From Eubacteriales bacterium (GTDB lineage: Bacteria; Bacillota; Clostridia; Lachnospirales; Lachnospiraceae), in contig JAUNJF010000002.1 in NCBI GenBank assembly GCA_030533405.1, forward strand, positions 135,339 to 199,338: 64,000 nucleotides of DNA. Direction: 5' to 3'. Positions 41,983 to 51,987 of the stretch are shown here, in pieces. Below the pieces are notes generated by a model, which was given only the letters and a program-made list of their open reading frames with translations, did not search any database and had not been told where the DNA came from. The position numbers were made by a program, and so were the translations under genes. Positions within the stretch are counted from its first letter, which is position 1, and every line of letters starts with the position of its first letter.

Positions 41983-43576
41983 TCATTTTTCCCTCCTTAT
42001 ACTCTGTCGGTGTAACACCAACATTCTTCTTAAATGAACGGCTAAAGTAATTCGGTTCTGAATATCCTACCATCACGCAGATTTCTTTCATAGAACATTC
42101 TGTATTCAGCAATAACTCTTTTGCCTTTTCAATTCGAATATTCGTCAAATACTCAATAAAATTCCAACCCGTCTCATCTTTAAACACTTTACTGAAATAG
42201 TACGGACTGATATTAACCTCTCTCGAAACATCCACCAGAGAAATATCTTTGTTATAATTTTGTCCAATATATTCCTTCGCGCATTCGATAATACTTAACT
42301 CTTTTCTAGTCTGATTACCTCTGGCATTTGTACAGCATACGGTAATCTTATCAATAAACCACTTTCGAAGCACTTCATAATCTGTAATCGCAACGACTGT
42401 TGATAAATAATCCTGTCTCACATTCAAACGATATGTCATACCACCCTTTTCATACACAATTCGCTCTGCCCATAAGACCATTTCTAACACCTTCAAGCGA
42501 ACATCATCAATTTGCTGTCCGCCTGCTCCAATCAACCAGTCAAAGAAGCTTTGTGCAGAGGCTACAGCACTATTGGCATCTCCACACTCAACCTTTTCAA
42601 ATATCTTCTTTTCAAGATCAACGGGATAATCCTCATCATAGCTACAGTGCATTGCCAAATCATCTGCATGTGCTACACTACCTGTAGTTAACACCAATGT
42701 CTTTAATGCATCAGCATAAGATTTTGACATATTTTTCATTTCGCCAACCGAACCAATTCCAATTCGAAAGCTTGCGTCCACCTGCTTCTTCAAATAACGA
42801 ATCAAATTTCTAGCACGATCAATCAGTTCAATTCGATCATTGTAATCCAATGTAGCCTTATCGCACGGAACCAAAACCGCAATTTTATTTGCCATAATAG
42901 AACCAATTGCACAATTAAAATATTCTTTAATACAATTTCGAACATCCTGATAATATTTCTGCATTCGAACACTACTACCAACAGCATTGGTCATATGATT
43001 TCCGTCCTGATCATCTCCATATACCACTGCCATCATATAATAGTAATTTTCTTCTATTCCTAATAGGTTCTTATAATTATCCGTATCTTCCGTAAAATGA
43101 TCTTGAAATAATATGTTATATACCAAACCATTTTCGATAATTGGAACAACTGTTTCCAGTTTCTCCATAATCATCAAATCATTGCTTCTACGATTACGTT
43201 CTTTATCCACGCGATCCATAGCAATTTTTAATGTCTCCAAAAGTTTATCCTTTTTCATCGGCTTCATAATGTATTCCACAACACCAAGTCGAATCGCCTC
43301 TGTCGCATAACCAAATTTGTCATATGCAGACATTACAATAAATAATACATTTTCATTTGACTTACGAATCTCCTTCATTGCCTCAATCCCATTGATTCCA
43401 GGCATTTGAATATCCATGATTGCAATATCCGGTCGAAATTTTTCTGCCAACTCAATAACGCTTCTACCTGTCTTGGCATACTCAATAACACAAGTATCAC
43501 CAAATTCCTTTTCAATAATGTATTTTACAGAATCAATGACGATTCCTTCATCATCTGCAAGCATGATTCTATACAT
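41966..43576 (-). CDS. YesN-type response regulator with AraC output domain
   Basis: 536 residues from the ATG at 43576 (GGAGGAGAATC upstream); the frame opens further upstream. The receiver (1-120) shows LADDEG, the phosphoacceptor in IAIMDIQMPG and the switch Lys in EYIMKPMKK. A ~270-residue middle domain, where PucR/GGDEF-like fragments sit in relatives, precedes two AraC helix-turn-helix repeats (DVSREVNISPYYFSKVFKDETG; ICVMVGYSEPNYFSRSFKKNVG). It overlaps the kinase gene. It most likely activates chvE-gguAB in response to sugar. Confidence 0.92.
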   Translation of the reverse strand: MYRIMLADDEGIVIDSVKYIIEKEFGDTCVIEYAKTGRSVIELAEKFRPDIAIMDIQMPGINGIEAMKEIRKSNENVLFIVMSAYDKFGYATEAIRLGVVEYIMKPMKKDKLLETLKIAMDRVDKERNRRSNDLMIMEKLETVVPIIENGLVYNILFQDHFTEDTDNYKNLLGIEENYYYMMAVVYGDDQDGNHMTNAVGSSVRMQKYYQDVRNCIKEYFNCAIGSIMANKIAVLVPCDKATLDYNDRIELIDRARNLIRYLKKQVDASFRIGIGSVGEMKNMSKSYADALKTLVLTTGSVAHADDLAMHCSYDEDYPVDLEKKIFEKVECGDANSAVASAQSFFDWLIGAGGQQIDDVRLKVLEMVLWAERIVYEKGGMTYRLNVRQDYLSTVVAITDYEVLRKWFIDKITVCCTNARGNQTRKELSIIECAKEYIGQNYNKDISLVDVSREVNISPYYFSKVFKDETGWNFIEYLTNIRIEKAKELLLNTECSMKEICVMVGYSEPNYFSRSFKKNVGVTPTEYKEGKMNGELS

Positions 43577-45086
43577 GATTCTCCTCCGTTTCCTTGTCAT
43601 TTAATAATAAAATGACCTCTGTACCCAGATTTTCTCCATCACTTAATATCTGAATTGATTCCTCATTTTGTGTATATAAATGCATTCTTTCTATTACATT
43701 GTCAACTCCTACACCATTGGAATTTCCCTGATGTTCCAGATTCTTCCACTCGCCCTTCATAACCTTTGCGATTGTTTCCTCCGACATTCCTACACCATTA
43801 TCCTTAATGCTAATGCATATTTTATCCCCTTTTTTATATACCGATAAATGAATCTGTCCGTTCCCTTCCATCTCTCGAATACCGTGATTCACGCAATTTT
43901 CTACAATCGGTTGCAAAATCATACTCGGCATTTGAATATTCAGTAAACTCTCATCAACAGATTTATGATAATGAATATCCCCTGCAAATCGCACATTCAA
44001 TACAAATATATAATGATCCACCAGTTGCAGCTCATCTGCTATTGTAACAATCTCTTCTCCTTTTCGAACCGTATAACGAAAAATCTCAGCTGTATTCTGT
44101 ATATATTCATAGGTTCGCTCTGCATCCTCCATCATTGCAAGCTGTGCACCTGCATTTAATGTATTAAATAAAAAATGCGGATTAATCTGTGCCTGTAAAT
44201 ATTTCAGCTCAGCTTCCTTCAGATTCGCCTCCATTTTCAGTTCTCGTTCTTTTGACGCCTGTTCACGCTCCATATTCAATCGAATCTGTGTAATATAGTT
44301 ACGAATACTCAATATCATCGAATTAAAGGCATTGGTAACGGTTTCGATCTCATCTCTCGAATTCACTTCCAACAGTTCAATATCAAAATTACCTTCCGCT
44401 ACATTATCTGCTAAACCCGCCAATTTTGTCAACGGACGAATCATCGTTCCCAAAAGTTTTAACGTAATCGCAATATTACCAATCATAACAATTACCATAA
44501 TGCACATACAAATCATCTCAAATACACGAAACTTCTGAGACAAAATAACATAGTTTTCAGAATTGGCTTCCAATTGCTGATTGTTCAAACTGTTAATATA
44601 AGTATTGATATATTCATACATCTCTGTCGCATTTTCAAAATGCGCACGATATTTTACAACATTTCGACCTCTCTTCGCCTCAATCGTCTGATTGGTAAGT
44701 TCCAAATAATGAGCTGACATATTACGTATACTTTTTTCCATTCGATCATGCGTCGCCCCTGTAATCTGATTACTTAGTGTATCTACCATTTTTTCATAAT
44801 TTTGAACACTTCGATAATAATTCTCCAACGACTCCGTTGTCTTCATGCTCAAATAAATATTGACACTATCCTGCACCTCTGACAACGCCTCTGACAACAC
44901 ATTTAAATTCACATTTTCAAGATATACCTGCTCAATTTTTCCTGACATTGTATTGATACCAACTAGCAAAACAAGGTCCATTACAAATACCAAAATGTTA
45001 ACCAGAATACAAACTCCACCGATTTTTCCCGTTAAGGAATGTCTCTTATTATTAATATAGTGACGAATTCTCTTATTCACCCGCAT
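43569..45086 (-). CDS. YesM/LytS-type sensor histidine kinase
   Basis: About 505 residues from the ATG at 45086 (AGGAGGTGACG upstream). Two membrane helices (about 23-45 and 185-205) bracket a ~140-residue helical sensor domain; a HAMP domain and coiled coil follow. The kinase has the His_kinase motif LQAQINPHFLFNTLNA and an ATP-binding domain with QPIVENCVNHGIR and DNGVGM. It forms a two-component pair with the AraC-type regulator downstream and probably senses a sugar-loaded binding protein through its neighbours. Confidence 0.92.
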   Translation of the reverse strand: MRVNKRIRHYINNKRHSLTGKIGGVCILVNILVFVMDLVLLVGINTMSGKIEQVYLENVNLNVLSEALSEVQDSVNIYLSMKTTESLENYYRSVQNYEKMVDTLSNQITGATHDRMEKSIRNMSAHYLELTNQTIEAKRGRNVVKYRAHFENATEMYEYINTYINSLNNQQLEANSENYVILSQKFRVFEMICMCIMVIVMIGNIAITLKLLGTMIRPLTKLAGLADNVAEGNFDIELLEVNSRDEIETVTNAFNSMILSIRNYITQIRLNMEREQASKERELKMEANLKEAELKYLQAQINPHFLFNTLNAGAQLAMMEDAERTYEYIQNTAEIFRYTVRKGEEIVTIADELQLVDHYIFVLNVRFAGDIHYHKSVDESLLNIQMPSMILQPIVENCVNHGIREMEGNGQIHLSVYKKGDKICISIKDNGVGMSEETIAKVMKGEWKNLEHQGNSNGVGVDNVIERMHLYTQNEESIQILSDGENLGTEVILLLNDKETEENHV

Positions 45087-46155
45087 CGTCACCTCCTATA
45101 TATAAGGATACATTCTCCTTATCAACCAATGTTGTTCCCACAGGAAAATACTGGCTTGTATTACCAAATTTCTCATATTCAACCAACGCATCTACCGAGT
45201 ATGCACCAATCTGTTTTGTATCTACCTCCATTGTGGCATACACTACACCTCTGTCAATTGCATTTAAAATACTATCCGAAACATAATATCCTAATATATC
45301 TACCTGACCTACTTTATTGTAATCAACAACCGTCTGATATGCACACACCGTACTTTGCTCATTTAAGCACACCAACACATCTGGCATATTGGAATCCATA
45401 AACAAATCTCGTATCGTTTCCTCTTCAGCAAATTCATTAGAATAGTCAATTGGCGTAAATGTAATATCGATTTCTACATCACTATCCTTTTCCACCGTTT
45501 CCTGAATTGTCGAACGTAACAAATTCTGTCCATAATCCGTTGCATCTACCAACACAGTAACCTTCATTTTTCTAGGTCCTGTCACAAAATAACCTGCATC
45601 ATCATAATATCCCTGATTCTTGTCATCTTTATTCATACTGTGTTTCATACGTTTTCTGGCAATCTCAATGATTTGTCTTCCATACTCAATACCCAGATTA
45701 TAACTACCCACACTAATATAACTACATCGTTTACTATTGGGATTATCATTTTGTACAGTCACAACCATAATGCCATTTTTAACCGCTTCATTAATCAATT
45801 GTGTCATTTCGTCCGTCTCATCAGCAGCAATGATAATACCATCCACATCAGACGCAATTGCAATCTTCATCAGTTCCCCTTTGGAATAATCCTGTAATAA
45901 TTGATTCCCCATCAAATCCACATACACATTAGACTGCAAGCCACGCTCGTATGCCCCCGCATAAATAGACTGCCAATATTCGGATTGGTTATCATCCGCA
46001 ATCATCACATAATATTGATCATACAAATCAGAGCTTTCATTTTCAGGAATCGATTTGGCATAATCAAGCAAAAATGAAATTGCAACACCTAACACCAATA
46101 TAAAAACAACCATGATGCTGAACCAGATCCATTTGTTATCCATTTTCTTCTTCAT
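45073..46155 (-). CDS. Membrane-anchored periplasmic-binding-like sugar sensor protein
   Basis: 360 residues. An N-terminal anchor (about 8-30) without a lipobox Cys is followed by a type I periplasmic-binding/LacI-like fold: YYVMIADDNQSEYWQSIYAG, VDGIIIAADETDEM, DVLVCLNEQSTVCAYQ. In operons of this kind such proteins dock on the kinase to signal ligand. It heads the three-gene regulatory operon and its 3' end overlaps the kinase gene by 14 nt. Confidence 0.85.
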   Translation of the reverse strand: MKKKMDNKWIWFSIMVVFILVLGVAISFLLDYAKSIPENESSDLYDQYYVMIADDNQSEYWQSIYAGAYERGLQSNVYVDLMGNQLLQDYSKGELMKIAIASDVDGIIIAADETDEMTQLINEAVKNGIMVVTVQNDNPNSKRCSYISVGSYNLGIEYGRQIIEIARKRMKHSMNKDDKNQGYYDDAGYFVTGPRKMKVTVLVDATDYGQNLLRSTIQETVEKDSDVEIDITFTPIDYSNEFAEEETIRDLFMDSNMPDVLVCLNEQSTVCAYQTVVDYNKVGQVDILGYYVSDSILNAIDRGVVYATMEVDTKQIGAYSVDALVEYEKFGNTSQYFPVGTTLVDKENVSLYIGGDDAGE

Positions 46156-46359
46156 TGCGTTGCCTCCAAAGTTCCCAACCTATCGTACTGTTTTATCTCA
46201 TCAAATAAGCTGACGCACATTCCACAACAAGAACGCTGGGAGCATTCTTTATTTTTGATAAAACATAATGATTATATCACATATTATGCTTGCTTGCATT
46301 CCACATATTTACATATCTTATAACATTTATCATTTTAAAGGCAATCATAGCCATAATAG

Positions 46360-46388
46360 TTGACATCATTGCTTTACCATGATAAAGT
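46360..46388 (+). promoter_or_regulatory. Promoter of the T-box-trpB unit
   Basis: TTGACA (46360-46365), a 17-bp spacer, then TAAAGT (46383-46388). The expected start is near 46395, just before the first T-box stem. Confidence 0.7.
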
Positions 46389-46395
46389 GACTATA

Positions 46396-46668
46396 AACCG
46401 ATGAAGAAGAGTAAGTAGCTTATGGTCTATCTTTCCAGAGAGTTGCAGATGGTGGAATTGCAACAAGACAAGCGTATGCGAATGGACTTCCGAGGGCAAG
46501 CCGAACATATTTAAGTAGGTAAGACGGAGAATATACTTCGTTACCAAAGAAAGTGTATAGTTGTACACATGAGTGGGTAGTATGAATACCAAGCCGGGTG
46601 GCACCGCAGGAGTGAATAATGATAACTCTTGTCCCTGCAAGAACATTGTATGGGACAGGAGTTTTTTT
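46396..46668 (+). ncRNA. Tryptophan T-box leader
   Basis: A tRNA-sensing leader. Stem I begins AGAAGAGTAAGTAG; the AGAGAG and GGTG elements are at 46437-46453. The specifier position reads GAA-TGG-ACTTC, so the codon is TGG (46483-46485, Trp). The conserved antiterminator sequence CCGGGTGGCACCGC lies at 46594-46607. A terminator with 12-bp arms (46624-46635 with 46652-46663) ends in seven Ts. Uncharged tRNA-Trp would prevent termination and turn on trpB. The structure was assigned by motif reading, not folding. Confidence 0.9.
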
Positions 46669-46710
46669 ATTTCTTCCCATAAAAATATAATTTATAATGG
46701 AGGATTTCAT

Positions 46711-48096
46711 ATGAGCGAAAAAACAATTCCTTACAAAATTTACTTAGAAGAAAACGAGATGCCTACACAATGGTACAATGTGCGAGCAGACATGAAAAAC
46801 AAACCAGCACCATTGTTAAACCCAGGAACACTTCAGCCAATGACTGCTGAAGAATTGGGTGCTGTATTTTGCGATGAGCTTGTTAAACAGGAATTAGATA
46901 ATGATACTGCATATATTGATATTCCACAGGAAATTCTTAATTTTTATAAAATGTATCGTCCAGCACCACTTGTTCGCGCCTACTGCTTAGAGAAGAAATT
47001 AGACACACCAGCAAAAATCTACTACAAGTTCGAAGGTAACAACACAAGTGGAAGTCACAAATTAAACTCTGCTATTGCACAGGCTTATTACGCAAAGAAG
47101 CAAGGATTAAAAGGTGTAACAACAGAAACAGGCGCTGGTCAGTGGGGCACTGCACTTTCTATGGCTTGTTCTTACTTAGACTTAGACTGTAAAGTATATA
47201 TGGTAAAATGTTCTTATGAACAAAAGCCTTTCCGTCGTGAAGTGATGAGAACCTATGGCGCCAGCGTAACACCATCGCCTTCTATGGACACAGAAGTTGG
47301 TAAAAAAATCTTAGCTGAGCACCCTGGCACATCAGGAAGTCTTGGCTGTGCGATCTCTGAAGCAGTAGAAGTAGCAACCACATCGGAGGGTTATCGTTAT
47401 GTACTTGGAAGTGTATTGAATCAGGTACTTCTCCATCAATCAATCATAGGTATGGAAACCAAAGCGGCCCTTGATAAATATGGTATCACAGCAGACATCA
47501 TTATCGGATGTGCTGGTGGAGGTTCCAACCTCGGTGGATTGATTTCTCCATTTATGGGTGAAAAACTTCGTGGCGAAAAAGACTATCAGTTTATTGCAGT
47601 GGAGCCTGCATCTTGTCCAAGCTTTACGCGTGGTAAATTCGCATATGATTTCTGCGACACAGGTATGGTTTGTCCATTGGCTAAAATGTACACTTTAGGA
47701 AGCGGCTTCATTCCTTCTGCAAACCATGCAGGTGGTTTACGTTACCATGGTATGAGTTCCACCCTTTCACAGCTTTATGCGGATGGTCTCATGGAAGCAC
47801 GTTCCGTAGAACAAACAGCTGTATTTGCTGCAGCTGAGCAGTTTGCAAGAGTCGAAGGTATTCTTCCAGCACCAGAAAGTAGCCACGCAATCAAGGTTGC
47901 AATCGATGAGGCATTAAAATGCAAGGAAACAGGTGAAGAAAAGACGATTGTCTTCGGCTTAACTGGAACAGGGTACTTCGATATGTATGCATACGAAGCG
48001 TTCCATGATGGCACAATGACTGACTACATCCCAACAGATGCAGATTTACAGCCTGGATTTGATGCCATTCCTAGATTTCCTGGAAACATGATGTAA
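46711..48096 (+). CDS. trpB: Tryptophan synthase beta chain-like protein (TrpB2 type)
   Basis: 461 residues. The PLP lysine is in TSGSHKLNSA, the glycine-rich phosphate loop is GCAGGGSN, and the HAGGLRYHGMS and GETTGAGQWG-like segments (here TETGAGQWG) match the long TrpB2 group that acts without a tightly bound TrpA. It makes tryptophan from indole and serine. GGAGG lies 7 nt before the ATG; an in-frame upstream extension runs through the T-box and is not used. No other trp genes are nearby, consistent with indole salvage. It is the only large plus-strand gene in the window. Confidence 0.93.
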   Translation: MSEKTIPYKIYLEENEMPTQWYNVRADMKNKPAPLLNPGTLQPMTAEELGAVFCDELVKQELDNDTAYIDIPQEILNFYKMYRPAPLVRAYCLEKKLDTPAKIYYKFEGNNTSGSHKLNSAIAQAYYAKKQGLKGVTTETGAGQWGTALSMACSYLDLDCKVYMVKCSYEQKPFRREVMRTYGASVTPSPSMDTEVGKKILAEHPGTSGSLGCAISEAVEVATTSEGYRYVLGSVLNQVLLHQSIIGMETKAALDKYGITADIIIGCAGGGSNLGGLISPFMGEKLRGEKDYQFIAVEPASCPSFTRGKFAYDFCDTGMVCPLAKMYTLGSGFIPSANHAGGLRYHGMSSTLSQLYADGLMEARSVEQTAVFAAAEQFARVEGILPAPESSHAIKVAIDEALKCKETGEEKTIVFGLTGTGYFDMYAYEAFHDGTMTDYIPTDADLQPGFDAIPRFPGNMM

Positions 48097-48127
48097 TCAA
48101 ACAAAAACACATCATTTTTAAAGTGTA

Positions 48128-48159
48128 AAAGGGTTTCAAGTAGACACTTGAAACCCTTT
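48128..48159. terminator. Bidirectional terminator between trpB and the NRPS-like gene
   Basis: Perfect 14-bp stem AAAGGGTTTCAAGT/ACTTGAAACCCTTT with a 4-nt loop, followed on the plus strand by CTATTTTTTC. It sits between two convergent genes. Confidence 0.85.
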
Positions 48160-48198
48160 CTATTTTTTCTATACACTTCTATTTTCCAGTCACTGTCC

Positions 48199-51100
48199 TT
48201 ATTTTATTTGTACAACTGTTGGCATCAAATCTTCTCCAATCTGTGCTTTGACATACTCTTTAACTGCTTCCACATCGATTGCATCCGCCTTCACCTGTTT
48301 TTTCAATGTCAACTCTGCGGTTAAATAGAATCCATTCTTAGGTCCATATGCCATATAGGCTTCCGCAGCTTTGACCCCTTCATATGTCATCAATGTAGTC
48401 TCAAGCAAATTCAAATCTAAGAATTTTCTGCCTCTGATTCCCTCTGACATAATCGTTCTTCCTTCATTATGTAACAAATCAATATCACCATTTGGCAAGA
48501 TTCTCGCAATCTTTCCCGTACGATACACGCCTTCTTCTGCATACGGATATTGAACCTTTTCCGTATAACCAATGGTAGGATGTCCCACTACATAAAGCTC
48601 ACCCCAGCCTCCAAATGGTTGTTTGTTCAGCTTATCATCAAAAACATATACTTTGATCTTTGTATTGCCGGGTACGTCAATAATCAAATCTTCTCCAGCT
48701 TCAAAATTGATCTTTGCAGCCGTTGTTTCATAATGAAGCGGGAATACTGATGTTGGGAAAGAATCTCTCAGTTTTCTAACGGATGTTTCATCTAACATCG
48801 CCTCTAACACACACTCATAGCATTGCAAGAAAATGCTTAACTGCTCTCTGTCAAATCGATTCTGCCAATATCTAAGTAAATATCGATATCCCTTTGCATC
48901 CGACATAATCTGTATATGGAATGGCAACGAATCCAAAGTAATCGGTTGTTTTTCAGCTTTTTCGCCACCAATTTCACCCACATTTAAAATGTCACCCTGA
49001 TACTGGAAGAACATTTCATCTGCATGTAATGTGGAAATGTAAACACGCATCGTATTCATAATCTGATTTGCATTTCTCTTAAGAAGCGCATCTACCTTCT
49101 CATGTGCAACCTTTTGATATCGGAATAAATATGTTAAGAATAACGGTCCAATAATTCGATTCCATCTGCTATCCGTTCTTCCACTATGAATCGAGGTCGT
49201 AACGGTATCGCTGCAATCCGAAAAAATACTGGTACATACATTAAATGCAGTCAGGAAGTAAACATTTTCTGATATTCCCTTCTTCTTACAGAAATTCAGC
49301 ACCTTCTTTCTGTTTAGATTTGTAAATCGTTTATTGATATCTGCATTCTGTCCCTTGCCAAGAGAATATGAGAACTTGTTCGTAAAGAGACTTCTTTTAA
49401 TCTTATATCCATCCATTAACTGTTGGAAGTATTCCTCATTCTTAGTTCTAAGACCTCTTGCATCCTTATCCTTCTCATCAAGAATAAACTCATAAAATGT
49501 ATAGTCAGATTTTGCAACTTCTTCTCCTGCATATATTTTATTCAAATCCTCGAACAAAATATTCATACTCATACCATCGCCCATAATATGTGCAATATCG
49601 AAGAACAAATAATTTGCAGATTTCGTCTTATAAATAGTGATGTGATAAAGTGGTTCTCCCTGACCATACATATAAGGATGTACCAAATTATCCTTGAGTT
49701 CCTCCCATTCTTCATCGCTAACCTCTTCGATTGGAATCTCTATCTTTTTATCATCATTTCTATAATTCATGAACATCTGTCCATTGAACTGAATCAGGCC
49801 CTTAAGCTCTGGATGTACATCCATCAATTTTTCAACCGAAGATTTTAATCTATTAATATCTACGTTCTTGTTCAAGCGAAATAAAAATGGTAAATTTGCA
49901 GTTGTATTTCCACGCATCACATAAGCAAAATATGTCTGTAAATTTGTCAGCGCATACTCCTCTTTCTTTGTATAATCCACTGCATTCTCTTTCGCAACCT
50001 GCGCAAAAGCATCCAACTTTTCAACCGTTGCCTGTTCCATCAATTCATCCAATGTGACAACAAGCTGTAATTCATCATACAAATCAGATATCAACATAAC
50101 GCTTCCAAGAGAATCCAATCCAATATCATAAAATGATTCATCCACACCAAAGTCTTCCGTTCCAATTGCCTTTGCTACCAAATCAAAAATTTTATGCTGC
50201 ATTTCATTCTCTGGTTTTTTGTATTGCTTATTCTTTTTTTCTTTTTTGCTACTCACAAGACTCTTATCACGAATAATCTTTTTCGAAGATGTCTTTTCAA
50301 ATGGAACCTTTCTAACATATAAGCGACTAATCTTTTGGTATGTAGAAAGCGATTCATTATGCTTTTTAATAATCTCATTGAGTGCATCCTCAATGTCTGT
50401 AATATTAGCAGCATCTGCATACTTAAAATTCGGATAAATTTCAGCCGCTACGACATCATCATCTCCAACGACAATAATCTCCTCCACAAGATTATCATTA
50501 ATAAACATGTTTTCTATTGGTTCTGGTGCAACATTTTCACCATTGCTTAGAATAATCAAATTCTTCTTACGACCTGTCAGATACAGATATTTTTCATCAT
50601 CTACATAGCCAAGGTCACCCGTTCTAAGCCATCCATCCTCTGTAATCGCCTCTTTTGTCAGTTCTGGTTCCTGGTAATATCCCATCATCACAGAAGGACT
50701 TTTGACCTGGATTTCTCCATCTACAGTTCGAATCTCACAACCTCGTACCACCTTACCAACTGAGGCAACCTTATCCATTCGATTCCAATCTGGTGCTGTG
50801 ATTTTCGGCGAACATTCAGACATACCATATCCCTGTCGAATCTGAATTCCTAACTCCTCATAATTTTTTGCAAGTTCAGGTGGCAAATATCCACCACCAC
50901 TTACGATTCTGGTTAAATTTTCACCAAATACTTCTGACTTCACTTTTTCAATGCTACATTTTTTCTGTTTTGCAAGTAACACTGCTCTATTATATAACGT
51001 CTTCGCCATCATCGGCACCATTCGAATCGTTGTTGGCTGAAACAATAAAATATGTGATGTCAATTTAGACAATTCCTGATTGATGCAAACCACATCTCCG

Positions 51101-51798
51101 TAACGCATCGCAATCAGCAAATCTCCATTAATACAAAATACATGATGAATTGGAAGCACATTTAAATACACATCCTCAGAAGTAGTATGTTCCACATCCG
51201 AACAAAATATATTATCTACAAGATTACGCTGCGAAAGCATAACACCCTTGCTTTTCCCTGTTGTTCCCGAGGTATACAAAATCATTGCAAGATTTTCCTC
51301 TTTTGTGTAATTAATAAAATGCTTCCCTTTATAATCTTTTATAATATTACTTAAATTCTTTTCTCTGGAATTCTTACGGAAAATAAAATAATCACGAACA
51401 TCTTCACATTGATCCTTCACAAACTGAACATCCGCATCCTGACTATAATCATAGAATAAAACATCGATTTCCGCTCTGTTAACCGCATCTACAAGACTAT
51501 CTTCATGCATCTGCACATCAAGTGGTACGGCAACTGCTCCCGCTGCCATCGTAGCCATCATTGTCACAAAGTACGGATGGCTATTTTGTCCATACAATCC
51601 CACATGCAAAACTCTTCCAAGCTTAACACTGTATTCCTGTATCCAAGAAATAACAGCACGACATTCCTCAACAAACTGACCATATGTGACATCATGCACT
51701 TCACCATATACTTCATAACTCAAAAAACGCTTATCTGCATACTCTTTTTCTGCCTGAAACAATAAATCATAAATGGTTTTTGTATTCTTATGCTCCAC
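48199..51798 (-). CDS. NRPS-like protein: adenylation, carrier, condensation and partial second adenylation domain
   Basis: 1199 residues. An AMP-forming ligase domain (about 5-515) has YTSGTTGKSKG (175-185), GYGMSE (323-328) and the TGD loop (393-395). Its sequence is nearer acyl-CoA synthetases than amino-acid adenylation domains. A carrier domain (about 530-605) has LDSLG with Ser563 for phosphopantetheine. A condensation-like domain (about 615-1040) has HIMGDG (737-742), keeping the HxxxDG catalytic residues. The C-terminus (about 1060-1199) looks like only the C-terminal part of another adenylation domain, with YRTGK in place of YRTGD. The start is GTG after GAGAGG. No thioesterase or tailoring gene is adjacent. 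The product is unknown. Confidence 0.85.
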   Translation of the reverse strand: MEHKNTKTIYDLLFQAEKEYADKRFLSYEVYGEVHDVTYGQFVEECRAVISWIQEYSVKLGRVLHVGLYGQNSHPYFVTMMATMAAGAVAVPLDVQMHEDSLVDAVNRAEIDVLFYDYSQDADVQFVKDQCEDVRDYFIFRKNSREKNLSNIIKDYKGKHFINYTKEENLAMILYTSGTTGKSKGVMLSQRNLVDNIFCSDVEHTTSEDVYLNVLPIHHVFCINGDLLIAMRYGDVVCINQELSKLTSHILLFQPTTIRMVPMMAKTLYNRAVLLAKQKKCSIEKVKSEVFGENLTRIVSGGGYLPPELAKNYEELGIQIRQGYGMSECSPKITAPDWNRMDKVASVGKVVRGCEIRTVDGEIQVKSPSVMMGYYQEPELTKEAITEDGWLRTGDLGYVDDEKYLYLTGRKKNLIILSNGENVAPEPIENMFINDNLVEEIIVVGDDDVVAAEIYPNFKYADAANITDIEDALNEIIKKHNESLSTYQKISRLYVRKVPFEKTSSKKIIRDKSLVSSKKEKKNKQYKKPENEMQHKIFDLVAKAIGTEDFGVDESFYDIGLDSLGSVMLISDLYDELQLVVTLDELMEQATVEKLDAFAQVAKENAVDYTKKEEYALTNLQTYFAYVMRGNTTANLPFLFRLNKNVDINRLKSSVEKLMDVHPELKGLIQFNGQMFMNYRNDDKKIEIPIEEVSDEEWEELKDNLVHPYMYGQGEPLYHITIYKTKSANYLFFDIAHIMGDGMSMNILFEDLNKIYAGEEVAKSDYTFYEFILDEKDKDARGLRTKNEEYFQQLMDGYKIKRSLFTNKFSYSLGKGQNADINKRFTNLNRKKVLNFCKKKGISENVYFLTAFNVCTSIFSDCSDTVTTSIHSGRTDSRWNRIIGPLFLTYLFRYQKVAHEKVDALLKRNANQIMNTMRVYISTLHADEMFFQYQGDILNVGEIGGEKAEKQPITLDSLPFHIQIMSDAKGYRYLLRYWQNRFDREQLSIFLQCYECVLEAMLDETSVRKLRDSFPTSVFPLHYETTAAKINFEAGEDLIIDVPGNTKIKVYVFDDKLNKQPFGGWGELYVVGHPTIGYTEKVQYPYAEEGVYRTGKIARILPNGDIDLLHNEGRTIMSEGIRGRKFLDLNLLETTLMTYEGVKAAEAYMAYGPKNGFYLTAELTLKKQVKADAIDVEAVKEYVKAQIGEDLMPTVVQIK

Positions 51799-51953
51799 TC
51801 CAGTTACCTCTCCTTCATAATTTATACTATAACCTTTATCGTGTAATCCCTTTCAAACACAATTTCTATTATAAGGCACATTATACATTATAACAATCAT
51901 ATCTCTTTTTTCCAAGAAATACTAAAGTCATCCAACGTTTCCTATTTTATACG

Positions 51954-51987
51954 AAAAAAAGATTCCAAGCAAACGCTTGAAATCCTT
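51954..51987 (-). terminator. Terminator of the esterase gene
   Basis: On the minus strand AAGGATTTCAAGC-GTTT-GCTTGGAATCTT (one mismatch) is followed by a run of Ts. It starts at the stop codon of the esterase (51986). Confidence 0.75.

Noticed and set aside
46374-46710. Minus-strand ORFs over the trpB leader and the plus-strand N-terminal extension of trpB
   Set aside because: The region is a T-box leader with specifier, antiterminator and terminator; the trpB ATG at 46711 has its own GGAGG.
51826-51856. Promoter for the NRPS-like gene (TTGAAA/TATAGT)
   Set aside because: The spacing is 18-19 bp with weak hexamers; possible but not supported enough to list.
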